Source of the DNA: Variovorax paradoxus_P | GTDB taxonomy: Bacteria; Pseudomonadota; Gammaproteobacteria; Burkholderiales; Burkholderiaceae_C | DNA: 64,000 bases | Assembly (NCBI RefSeq): GCF_050627025.1 | Contig: NZ_CP192472.1 | Direction: 5' to 3' (one strand) | Shown here: in pieces, positions 42,767 to 50,329 of the stretch | Layout: the number at the start of each line of letters is the position of its first letter | Position numbering within the stretch: the stretch's first letter is position 1 | The notes under the pieces: model-generated | Told to the model about the DNA's origin: nothing | Seen by the model: the letters and a program-made list of their open reading frames with translations, nothing else | Databases searched by the model: none | Position numbers and translations under genes: made by a program

Positions 42767-43911
42767 GCCAATGTCTCCAGTGATTGCAGCAGGCGCTCCC
42801 GGCCCTCGCCGAGGCGGGCGCGCACCTCGTCCGCGCCGGTGCCGCTCGCGGTAAGGGTGCACAAGGGGTCGTCGATATCGAAGCGCTGGCCGGCGGCGGG
42901 AATGTCGTGGATGCCCGGCCATTGCGCGAGCTGCCGCGCCGCGGCCGCGTCGAGTTGCATCGGCCGCCGGGCAAAGACGATCTCGATACCTTCCACGTCT
43001 TGCATCTGGGGGAGCACGGCAGGCAACTCACCATGGAGGCAGGCGCGCAGGTGTGCCTGCATCAAGCCAGCTGCGCCCTCCTGGCGGCGGTACAGGCTCA
43101 TGCTGGCTGGCGGACGCGGATTGACTTCGAGCACGCCGATGGCGTCGCCGTCGCGCATGAAGTCGAGGCTGCACAGGCCGCGCAATTCAAACTCCGCAGT
43201 CAACGCGCGGGCGACCCCGGTCACGCGCATCGCAATGTTCTCGGGCACAGGCACCGGCCCGACAGCACCGCAGAACACGAAAGGCCGTGCGCCAAAGCGC
43301 CGCACGGTCATTTCATTGAAGCCGAGCACCTGAACCTCATGTCCGTTGGCAATGAAGGTCGCGGACATCGGCACGCCCGGCATCTCGCGCTGAAAATAGT
43401 GATGCGAAGAAAGCGGCTCTTCCACCGACCGGGGCGCGTGGCGAACATGCCATCCGCCGCAGCCGTGCGCGTCTTTTATCAACCACCCGGTCGGGTCATC
43501 GGGAGGCTCGAGCAGCACCTGCGGGTAGGCGATGACGCGCGCCGTGAGAAAGCCGAAGAACGCAGCCGGATCGCGCAGGCGGCGCACTGCCCCGGGCGCA
43601 GTGCCGATCAGCGGCAGCACGGCCGCACCTTGCTCCAGCAGGCCTGGCTCGCCTTCGAAACCACTGCCTGCAATCCAGCCCACCACGGGTTCGCCGCTCT
43701 CGCGTTCTGCGGCCAGCTTGCGCAACGCGGCCAACGTGCTTGCCGTGTCTATGCGCAAGCTGCCCGGCGTGCCGATTGGCAACCAGCGCGATGCAGCACG
43801 GCGCGTGTCGGCATCGCCGAACAGGTCGAGCGCGACCACGTTGAAGCCGTCGCTCGCGGCAGTCTCTGCCATGGCGCGTGCGGAGATGGCTGCGACGGCG
43901 ATGGTCTGCAT
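42763..43911 (-). CDS. ATP-grasp protein of the H4MPT gene set (OrfY-like)
   Basis: 382 residues from the ATG at 43911; a TTG at 43935 overlapping the mtdB stop is an alternative. ATP-grasp features: GWLIKDAHGCGGWHVRH, YFQREMPGVPMSATFIANG, LCSLDFMRDGDAIGVLEVNPRPP. Between mtdB and mch, the place of OrfY in other methylotrophs, where such genes are needed for H4MPT-dependent growth. Acceptor substrate unknown. Confidence 0.77.
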   Translation of the reverse strand: MQTIAVAAISARAMAETAASDGFNVVALDLFGDADTRRAASRWLPIGTPGSLRIDTASTLAALRKLAAERESGEPVVGWIAGSGFEGEPGLLEQGAAVLPLIGTAPGAVRRLRDPAAFFGFLTARVIAYPQVLLEPPDDPTGWLIKDAHGCGGWHVRHAPRSVEEPLSSHHYFQREMPGVPMSATFIANGHEVQVLGFNEMTVRRFGARPFVFCGAVGPVPVPENIAMRVTGVARALTAEFELRGLCSLDFMRDGDAIGVLEVNPRPPASMSLYRRQEGAAGLMQAHLRACLHGELPAVLPQMQDVEGIEIVFARRPMQLDAAAARQLAQWPGIHDIPAAGQRFDIDDPLCTLTASGTGADEVRARLGEGRERLLQSLETLA

Positions 43912-43931
43912 TTCGCGGCCGAGTTCGCTCG

Positions 43932-44858
43932 TCAAGACGCCTTGCCGGCCTTCTCGGCCTGCTCGACCAGGAACGCGCGGGCCACCGCAAACGCCTCGGC
44001 AAAACTCAGCACCTGCGCCTTCTCGGCCTCGCACATCTGCACCAGCAGCCGATGCTGCGTCTGGTACTTGACGTTGCCCACGGCAAGCGCGCCGATGCCC
44101 ACCGCTTGCGTGCCCGCCAGCGGCTTGGCGTCGTCCATCACACCGACACCGGCAATGCCTTCGGGAGGCACCGCGTTCACGTCGGCTGCAACCTTGAGCC
44201 GCGTTGCGGCAGCGAGCGCCTCGCTCGACACCACCTGCACCCCTGCGGCAGCGCAGGCCAGCAGAACATCGGCATCGGCGATGGAACGGCGCACGGCATC
44301 GGGGTCGCCTCCTGAAAGGCCGTGCAGCTGCACGCCGAAGCGGCTACCCGTTTCGTCCGCGGCTTCTTGCGCCGCATCGATGCCGTTGCGGCTGGACAGG
44401 TACACATCGGCGCCGGCTTGCGCTGCAATGACGCCGGCCACGCGCCCCACCGGCCCCGTACCGCCGAGGATCACCACGCGCTGGCCTTCGAGGCCCTGGG
44501 CATGGTGGCGCTTCAACGCAGCCTCGACACACGCCACCATGGCCGCCGCGGTGGTGTAGGCGCCGCTCGGGTCGGCCATGAGCGAGACGACGAAGGGCTT
44601 GACCATCGAGGTTCTTGCGCGTTCGAGCATGTCGGCGGCCAACTGGGCGTCGCGCCCGCCAATGAAGATGCCTGTGCGCGCAACACCCTTGGGGCCACGC
44701 GAAAAAATGGTGTCCTGCGTCAGCCCCGTGATGCGGTCGAGGGCCACGCCGCAGTAAGGCACGATGATCTGGTAGCCCGCGTCCGCCGCCATGTTGATGT
44801 CGAAGGGGCTCATCTGCGCGCCGGGGGTGAACATGTGAAGAATGCGGGGACGTTCCAT
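43932..44858 (-). CDS. mtdB: NAD(P)-dependent methylene-H4MPT dehydrogenase
   Basis: 308 residues from the ATG at 44858 (MERPRILHMFTPGAQMSPFD). Oxidises methylene- to methenyl-H4MPT. Typical stretches: INMAADAGYQIIVPYCGV, TQDTIFSRGPKG, and the Rossmann motif VVILGGTGPVGRVAGV near residue 128. The bacterial MtdA/MtdB/MtdC family differs in coenzyme preference; linkage to mch and mptG favours MtdB. 52 nt after mptG. Confidence 0.92.
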   Translation of the reverse strand: MERPRILHMFTPGAQMSPFDINMAADAGYQIIVPYCGVALDRITGLTQDTIFSRGPKGVARTGIFIGGRDAQLAADMLERARTSMVKPFVVSLMADPSGAYTTAAAMVACVEAALKRHHAQGLEGQRVVILGGTGPVGRVAGVIAAQAGADVYLSSRNGIDAAQEAADETGSRFGVQLHGLSGGDPDAVRRSIADADVLLACAAAGVQVVSSEALAAATRLKVAADVNAVPPEGIAGVGVMDDAKPLAGTQAVGIGALAVGNVKYQTQHRLLVQMCEAEKAQVLSFAEAFAVARAFLVEQAEKAGKAS

Positions 44859-44910
44859 GTGGGCCTGCGTGGTGTTGGTGTGTGTGGGGGGAGATGACGG
44901 TGCGTTGAAT

Positions 44911-45954
44911 TCAACAGGCGCGCGGCTGCGCAATGCGGTCTTGCACCACGGCGCCGCTGTTGCGGCCCGAGACAATGTGCAGTTCGAGCTGCGGCCCGGC
45001 GCGCCCGGAGGCCCGCGCGGCATCCACAAGCAGCTGTGCCTGTGCTTCCGAGGGCACGATGGCAAAGCCGGTCGGCCCCCACGAGCTTTGGCCGATGGCA
45101 GCGCCGCCCGCCCGGCTTGCATCTGCAAACCATTGCATCAGCCGCGCGACGGCTGCGCTGGTGAAGACGCCGCCCTGCGCTGGCGCAAAGTGCTCGCCCA
45201 GCAATTGCTGCATGCGGTTGATGCCCGCGGCAAACGGCGCAAACTCCGCAGTTGCGGCGGCGGGCAAGACGCGCATCAACACCTGGTGGCAAATTTCTGC
45301 TGCGGCCGCCTGCGGGAGCGGCGGCAAGGCCGCAATGGCTTTTTTCTCTTCGCCGCCCGAAAGGCCGCGATGCCCGGGGTCTTGCACGACGACGATGCGC
45401 CACTCCGGTGGAAAAGCAATGCGCGACAGGAGCGGCGCAGGCAAGCCATCGGGTCCGGGGCCGCCGTCGAGCAGCAGGCCGCCGATATCGAAGCCCGCGA
45501 TTCCAATGCCCGAGCGCAACCCGCGTCCGAGCCAGTGCGCCAGCGTTACCGTATCCAGGTCGAGGCCGTGCCACTCGGCAAAGGCGCGCCCTATGGCCGA
45601 CGCCAACTGCGTGCCCGACCCAAAGCCAGCGTGCGCCGGCAACACCTGGCGCAGCCTCAACGAAAGCGGCGCATGGCACCCGCTGCGCTGCCTGAGCCGT
45701 TCGAGGTGGGCTGCGGCCCGTTCGAGCTCTGCCTGGGCGGCCGGCGTATCGCCTGTGAGCCGGTCCAGCTCGGACGCCGCAAGTTCGACTTCTGTGGTGA
45801 AGCCGCCGATGACCACCCCGAGGCTGCCGAATGAACGCCCCAATGAACCGGAGGGATCGAGAAAACCGAGGTGCAGGCGCCCGGGGGCACTCACGCTCAC
45901 CTTGCGAAGACTCAGGTCATGCCGCGGAGCAACGGCAAAGTCGGCAGAGGTCAT
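44911..45954 (-). CDS. mptG: Beta-ribofuranosylaminobenzene 5'-phosphate synthase
   Basis: 347 residues from the ATG at 45954 (MTSADFAVAPRHDL); ATGs at 45984 and 45999 are in frame. GHMP-kinase-like fold: VSAPGRLHLGFLDPSGSLGR, LPAHAGFGSGTQLASAIGRA and SSWGPTGFAIV. It condenses 4-aminobenzoate with phosphoribosyl diphosphate, the first committed step of H4MPT synthesis, which links it to the pabB/pabC fusion. First gene of mptG-mtdB-ATPgrasp-mch-ATPgrasp-citG-like-fae. Confidence 0.92.
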   Translation of the reverse strand: MTSADFAVAPRHDLSLRKVSVSAPGRLHLGFLDPSGSLGRSFGSLGVVIGGFTTEVELAASELDRLTGDTPAAQAELERAAAHLERLRQRSGCHAPLSLRLRQVLPAHAGFGSGTQLASAIGRAFAEWHGLDLDTVTLAHWLGRGLRSGIGIAGFDIGGLLLDGGPGPDGLPAPLLSRIAFPPEWRIVVVQDPGHRGLSGGEEKKAIAALPPLPQAAAAEICHQVLMRVLPAAATAEFAPFAAGINRMQQLLGEHFAPAQGGVFTSAAVARLMQWFADASRAGGAAIGQSSWGPTGFAIVPSEAQAQLLVDAARASGRAGPQLELHIVSGRNSGAVVQDRIAQPRAC

Positions 45955-46000
45955 GGGCGGGTTTGGGCGGCGGGACAAGGTCATGGACCCGCTTGTCATA

Positions 46001-46015
46001 GCAAGGGCCGTTCCG
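46001..46015 (-). promoter_or_regulatory. Sigma-54-like -24/-12 promoter motif upstream of mptG
   Basis: CGGAACGGCCCTTGC (followed by T) has the invariant GG and GC at the right spacing and a full TTGCT -12 box. Predicted start near 45989, leaving a 35-nt leader to the ATG at 45954. The palindrome at 46079-46097 lies about 100 nt upstream, the usual distance for an activator site. Confidence 0.45.
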
Positions 46016-46078
46016 CCCATGCGCCCACAGGGCGGCGCCCTTGCATTGCGCGCGCCCCGCGCCGCCGATGTTCCAGGA

Positions 46079-46097
46079 GCGTGACAATGTGTCACGC
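46079..46097. promoter_or_regulatory. Palindromic upstream activating sequence candidate for mptG
   Basis: GCGTGACAATGTGTCACGC on the + strand: perfect 8-bp arms GCGTGACA / TGTCACGC around a 3-nt spacer. It sits between the YidB/OmpA-type gene end (46117) and mptG. The same octamer GCGTGACA recurs once upstream of xoxF (3338-3345). Its form suits a Fis-type helix-turn-helix dimer such as the activator at 36437-38479. Confidence 0.5.
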
Positions 46098-46116
46098 CCC
46101 ATGGCCGGCCTGGAAC

Positions 46117-47130
46117 CTACTTGCGCAAGATCACTTCCACACGGCGCGATTCAGCGTTGGTGTCGCCCGTGCCAATCGGATTCAGGGGCTTTTCGAGCAC
46201 CATGCTCGACTCGGGTGCGCCAAGGGCCTTCAGCGCATCGGCGACAGCCTGGGCACGCCTCTTGGACAACTCGGCGTTGATTGCGGCATCGCCCGTTGCG
46301 TCGTTGTAGCCGGAGATCGCAGCCTTTACCTCGCTGTGCTCCTTGAGGTAGTCGGCCAGAGGCTTTGCACGCTCCGCGAATTCGGGCGAGACACCGTCCT
46401 TTCCGTTTTCGAAGTAGACCTTCAACGCAGGCGTTCCGTCGATCATTGCCAGCAGCACTCCGGCGCCAGTTGGGAAAGCCGGGGTTGAATCACTCGCGGC
46501 TGCAGCGCCGGTTGTGTTCGTCGCGGCCGCGGCGGCGCTGGGCGATGCCTGGACGACCACGGGCTTCTTGCCGCAATAGCTCAGAAGAAAAACAACCACG
46601 CCCGCCAGCAGCAAGACCGGCAGCCACTTCATCAGGCTATTGCCCGCGGGTTTTACAGAGGCTGCTTTCGTGGCTTGAGTCGAGTAACCGATGGCGCCGC
46701 CTGCAGTGGCGGTGAGCCAGTTCCTGGCATCGCCAACGAAGCTGGCAATTTCGGAGGGCACGACGCTTGGCAGGCTGCCGTTCGTCGCAAGGCTGCCGAT
46801 CAGCCGTGGCATCAGAAACGCGAGCATCGAAGAACCGACCTGGCTGTTGAAGCCAAACCTGGAGGTCAGCAAACGCAGCAGCCCGGTGGGGCCACCGAGC
46901 ACCTGCTGAACCTGCCCTTCAGAGATTTCGTGAGCGTGCGCCGCGTCGCTACCTACCCAGGATTGAATGATCGAACCGAGACCTGCGTCCTTGAACTTCT
47001 GGACAAAGCCGGTTACTCCACCCGCCTCCTTGTTGGTGATGTATGCGAGAACCAGTTGAACAACGGGGAGCGCCCGCTCTTCGTTCAAATGCAAACGGGT
47101 GGCAACTTCTTTGATAAGTGAATCGAACAT
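46117..47130 (-). CDS. YidB/DUF937-type N-domain plus OmpA-domain envelope protein
   Basis: 337 residues from the ATG at 47130 (MFDSLIKEVATRLHLNEE). N-terminal 140 residues resemble YidB-like proteins (LGSIIQSWVGSDAAHAHEIS, LGGPTGLLRLLTSRFG). A membrane span (WLPVLLLAGVVVFLLSYCG) lies near 170, followed by an Ala/Thr-rich linker and a C-terminal OmpA-like peptidoglycan-binding domain (KVYFENGKDGVSPEFAERAK; AISGYNDATGDAAINAELSKRRA split here as AISGYNDATGD and LSKRRAQAVADAL). Probably anchors the envelope; precise function unknown. Confidence 0.72.
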   Translation of the reverse strand: MFDSLIKEVATRLHLNEERALPVVQLVLAYITNKEAGGVTGFVQKFKDAGLGSIIQSWVGSDAAHAHEISEGQVQQVLGGPTGLLRLLTSRFGFNSQVGSSMLAFLMPRLIGSLATNGSLPSVVPSEIASFVGDARNWLTATAGGAIGYSTQATKAASVKPAGNSLMKWLPVLLLAGVVVFLLSYCGKKPVVVQASPSAAAAATNTTGAAAASDSTPAFPTGAGVLLAMIDGTPALKVYFENGKDGVSPEFAERAKPLADYLKEHSEVKAAISGYNDATGDAAINAELSKRRAQAVADALKALGAPESSMVLEKPLNPIGTGDTNAESRRVEVILRK

Positions 47131-47266
47131 TAAGATGGCTTTCGAGGAATAGAGCAACGACATTGCTGCCTTCCATCGACCTTACCCAAGGCATGACCTG
47201 GATGAGGAAAGGCGAGAGACACAAAGGTTCTCGAAGCCGGAAATTACGCACACTCTTCTGTACGCA

Positions 47267-48277
47267 TTACTCCTCTGGGTCTTGGTCCGGACAATGCATC
47301 TTTGCGAATGCACCAGGCGCAAACCCGTGGTACTTGCGAAACACCAGCCCGAAGTAGGCAGGATCCGTAAAGCCGCAGCTATAGGCAATTTGCGAGATGT
47401 GCGTGCTCGAGAACCTGGAGGTTCGCAGCATGCGCATGGCGGCTGCCATGCGCTCGTGCCGCACTGCGTCCAGAAAGGTTGTGCCTTGTCCGGCGCTTGC
47501 AAAAGCCTTGTGCACATAGCGCACCGAAACATTGGTGTCTGCGGCCAGCTTGGCTGCGCTGATCTCCGGATCCGCATAGTGGTCGCGTATCCATAGCCGC
47601 ATGCGCGAGTGCAGTGCGCGGTCGCGCGCCGACACCCATTCGGGGTCATGCACAAGCTTGTTTTGCGCGAGCGCCATCGACAGCATCGACAACACATGCT
47701 CGCCAAGCATTTCGCGCTCGAACGGGCTGGTGATGCCCTTCAAATGCTCCAGGCTCATGGCGCGCAGGTAGCTTGCCAGCATGCGGGTCCACCCGTTGTC
47801 GCCCCTGAGCACAACGGCCGAAGCATTCCGCGCGTCCGGCAGCCATCGCTTCACGAGCGCTCGCGATAGGCCGATGATCCAAGCATCGGTACCGTGGTGC
47901 GAGCACAGCCGCATGGCTTCATTCGAGTCGATGATCAACATGTCGTTGACGCCGATGGTCGCGCTTCGGCCTTGCTGCTCGCTGGTGCTGAAGCCGTTGT
48001 TCAGCTTGAGCAAAAGGTGAAAAGGGTACTCGTCCGCGTTCTGGATTTGCGCGGGTAGCGTGCGGTAGATCTCGAGGGGGCTTCCTCGAGTACGCATGAA
48101 GACAACGCCGTTCAGATCGACGACTGAAAGTTCTTGATGGAAGGTGTCGCGCTCGGGGCTGTCGTAAGTTACAAAGCCGCGCTTGGCACCCATTTCTTCG
48201 GCCCAGAACGCAAATTTGTCGCGCGCTGGCACGGCATCGGTGTCAATGCGCAGGACGGCGGGAGCTTTTGCATCCAT
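47267..48277 (-). CDS. AraC-family transcriptional regulator
   Basis: 336 residues from the ATG at 48277; a TTG at 48325 would add 16. N-terminal 200 residues are of the AraC-binding type (VPARDKFAFWAEEM). The C-terminal double helix-turn-helix has EISAAKLAADTNVSVRYVHKAF and ISQIAYSCGFTDPAYFGLVFRKYHGFAPGAF cut here to IAYSCGFTDPAYFGLVFRKY. Between the envelope gene and a small hypothetical gene. Effector unknown. Confidence 0.85.
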   Translation of the reverse strand: MDAKAPAVLRIDTDAVPARDKFAFWAEEMGAKRGFVTYDSPERDTFHQELSVVDLNGVVFMRTRGSPLEIYRTLPAQIQNADEYPFHLLLKLNNGFSTSEQQGRSATIGVNDMLIIDSNEAMRLCSHHGTDAWIIGLSRALVKRWLPDARNASAVVLRGDNGWTRMLASYLRAMSLEHLKGITSPFEREMLGEHVLSMLSMALAQNKLVHDPEWVSARDRALHSRMRLWIRDHYADPEISAAKLAADTNVSVRYVHKAFASAGQGTTFLDAVRHERMAAAMRMLRTSRFSSTHISQIAYSCGFTDPAYFGLVFRKYHGFAPGAFAKMHCPDQDPEE

Positions 48278-48338
48278 GATGGCGTGGGCCTCACAGCATT
48301 GTGAGCCCACTTTCACGATTTGCAATCCGAACTTATTC

Positions 48339-48671
48339 CTAGCTTTTTTGAGCCTGTGCGGTTCGGGGAAGCTCTGCCAGGAACATCGACATTACCAGCG
48401 CCGCTGCGCGTCCAAGCTCAAGAACTTCGAGCACGCTGTAGTGCCGCCCCGGAAGTATTCCATCGGCACTGGGCACGCCCTTTACCTCGAGCAGGATTTC
48501 GGCGGCCAGGTCGCGGTCGCTTCGCGGCTTTCCATCGGCAACGAGCCAGTTGTCGATGTCCTCGCTCGGCATGCACCGGAAGGCAGCAATCACCGGAATG
48601 TATTTGCAGTCTTCTCCAACAAGGATCGGCAGATCCATTGCACGACTGAACCTCTCTACAACTTTCAGCAT
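48339..48671 (-). CDS. Small hypothetical protein
   Basis: 110 residues from the ATG at 48671, which has AGAGGA about 8 nt upstream; an ATG at 48707 lacks one. No signal peptide; I do not recognise the family. Sequence is soluble with mixed helix and strand (MLKVVERFSRAMDLPILVGE; GRHYSVLEVLELGRAAALVM). It lies 46 nt after a degenerate response regulator and before the AraC regulator, suggesting a regulatory or accessory role in the surface-protein locus. Confidence 0.6.
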   Translation of the reverse strand: MLKVVERFSRAMDLPILVGEDCKYIPVIAAFRCMPSEDIDNWLVADGKPRSDRDLAAEILLEVKGVPSADGILPGRHYSVLEVLELGRAAALVMSMFLAELPRTAQAQKS

Positions 48672-48717
48672 ATTGCTTTCCTCTTTAATGCGTGGTGCAA
48701 ACTGCATCCGCCGATTG

Positions 48718-49443
48718 CTAGAGCGCCCAGGCGGCGCCGCTTAACTGGTAGCCGGTTCCGCGTATCGAATGCAGCCTCAACCCGTGCTCGCCCGTGTGCA
48801 GGCCGAGCTTGTGCCGAACGCCCGACATGCTGGTATCGAGCGATCTGGATTGCTCGGTAAAGCCTTTTTCCCAAACCATGGCCCGAAGCCACTCGCGATT
48901 GAGTTGCCTGTCGATGTTGCGAAAGAGCTCTACGGCAAGGTCGAGCTCGATGGGCGCGAGCTTCACCTCGTTACCGGCAACCTCGACCTTTCCCGAGGCA
49001 AGAAAGAGGCGGTAGGCGCCACACTCGAGCACGGGGTCCGGCACGAAGAAACCGTGCTGAAAAGAGAACGACTCCAGCAGGCTGTAGGCACCCTGAAAGG
49101 TGATGGGAGTTATCGCCACGGCGTCGGAAGATGCCCCGTCCAGTCCCGCCACAAACGGAACCTGGCGCTTGGTTGTGCACAAGACCATCGGCATATGGGT
49201 TCCGAGCCGGTTTCGCAATTGCGCAATGACCGACTTCGCCAGCTGCGGCCCTTTCGGGCACACCAGCAGCACCGCCCTGAACATCGCACCCGAACTGCCG
49301 CACTCATGCAGCAGTTCGGCCGTGCTCTCGAAAGTGACGGGCAAATACCCTAGCCTTCGAGCCGCACGACGCAGGCGCTCTCTCGTTTTGGCGGCTGAAT
49401 CGACGATGGCAATTCGACAGCCTTGGTCATCGTCGTGCTTCAC
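48718..49443 (-). CDS. OmpR-like regulator with degenerate receiver domain
   Basis: 241 residues. The N-terminal 120 residues keep the receiver fold (CRIAIVDSAAKTRERLRRA) but the phospho-acceptor position reads AVLLVCPKGP with no Asp. The C-terminal winged helix is intact: VKLAPIELDLAVELFRNIDR, SLDTSMSGVRHKLGL, LRLHSIRGTGYQLSG. It should bind DNA without classical phosphorylation. It starts 3 nt after the stop of the OmpA lipoprotein gene, so it is in that operon. A close relative lies at 52369-53133. Confidence 0.8.
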   Translation of the reverse strand: MKHDDDQGCRIAIVDSAAKTRERLRRAARRLGYLPVTFESTAELLHECGSSGAMFRAVLLVCPKGPQLAKSVIAQLRNRLGTHMPMVLCTTKRQVPFVAGLDGASSDAVAITPITFQGAYSLLESFSFQHGFFVPDPVLECGAYRLFLASGKVEVAGNEVKLAPIELDLAVELFRNIDRQLNREWLRAMVWEKGFTEQSRSLDTSMSGVRHKLGLHTGEHGLRLHSIRGTGYQLSGAAWAL

Positions 49444-49446
49444 TGT

Positions 49447-50289
49447 TTACTGTTCTCCGGAAACCTCGATGTCCACGCGCCTGTTGGGCTGCAGGCAGCT
49501 CACCAGTTCTGGCGTCTTGTGCGCGCCCGGGCACTCGGCCACGGGCTGGCGCTTGCCCATGCCCTGCGTGCGAACCAACCTGCCGTCGATTCCTTGCTGC
49601 ACCAGCAGGTCGCGTACCGTGTTGGCCCGTTGTTGGGAGAGCGCATCGTTGTACGAGTCGCTGCCCAGGCGGTCCGTGTGGCCGGTGACGCGAATTGCGC
49701 TCAGCGACCTGACGTTGCCCTTGATGTCCTTCGCAAGCGCCTCTACCTTGCGCCGGCCTTCAGGCATCAGGTCGGCAGCGCCGCCGCCATCGAAGCGGAA
49801 CAGGCCGTCGGCGCCGAGGGTAACCTTGCGCACCGGGGGCGGCACCGGCGCAGCCGCGGGTGCCGGCTGCGCCACCGCCAGCACGTCGCCACAACCGGCC
49901 GGGAGCCAATGGAAGGTTTGCGCCTTGTAGTCCTTGTCGAAGATCGCCTTGTACTGGCAGGTGGTTACACCGCCGCCGGGCTTGCGAAAGTGAAAGATGT
50001 AGTCCCACTCGCGCGGGCCCGCCATGCCTTCACGAAAGTGCGGGCGGCCGATCAGGTCGTACAGCTGGTCTTTGGTAACGCCCGGGGCCACAGTGCGCAG
50101 GTTGGCCAGGTTGGGGAACGTGCCCTCCTTCAGCCAGGCGTCCTTGTCCATGTCGGGGAAGACCACTTCGGTGGCCTTGCCTTCGTTGGAAATGCCCTTG
50201 CTCACGGTGGATGTACCGCAGGCCTGGAGCACCAGCAGGGCCGCAGCCCCCACTGCGACGGCCGAGAAGCGATGAAAATTCGTTTTCAT
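49447..50289 (-). CDS. OmpA-family lipoprotein with BamE-like domain
   Basis: 280 residues from the ATG at 50289. Lipobox LLVLQACGTS places the lipidated Cys near residue 24. An N-terminal SmpA/BamE-like segment (LRTVAPGVTKDQLYDLIGRP, WDYIFHFRKPGGG) is followed by a Pro/Ala linker and a C-terminal OmpA domain (LFRFDGGGAADLMPEGRRK, IRVTGHTDRLGSDSYNDALS, QRANTVRDLLVQQGI, PNRRVDIEVSG). It would tether the outer membrane to peptidoglycan. 40 nt downstream of the adhesin, so it may support its assembly. Confidence 0.82.
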   Translation of the reverse strand: MKTNFHRFSAVAVGAAALLVLQACGTSTVSKGISNEGKATEVVFPDMDKDAWLKEGTFPNLANLRTVAPGVTKDQLYDLIGRPHFREGMAGPREWDYIFHFRKPGGGVTTCQYKAIFDKDYKAQTFHWLPAGCGDVLAVAQPAPAAAPVPPPVRKVTLGADGLFRFDGGGAADLMPEGRRKVEALAKDIKGNVRSLSAIRVTGHTDRLGSDSYNDALSQQRANTVRDLLVQQGIDGRLVRTQGMGKRQPVAECPGAHKTPELVSCLQPNRRVDIEVSGEQ

Positions 50290-50329
50290 GATGATGATCT
50301 TGTGATTTCTGTTTGTTGTGCGGGTCGGC

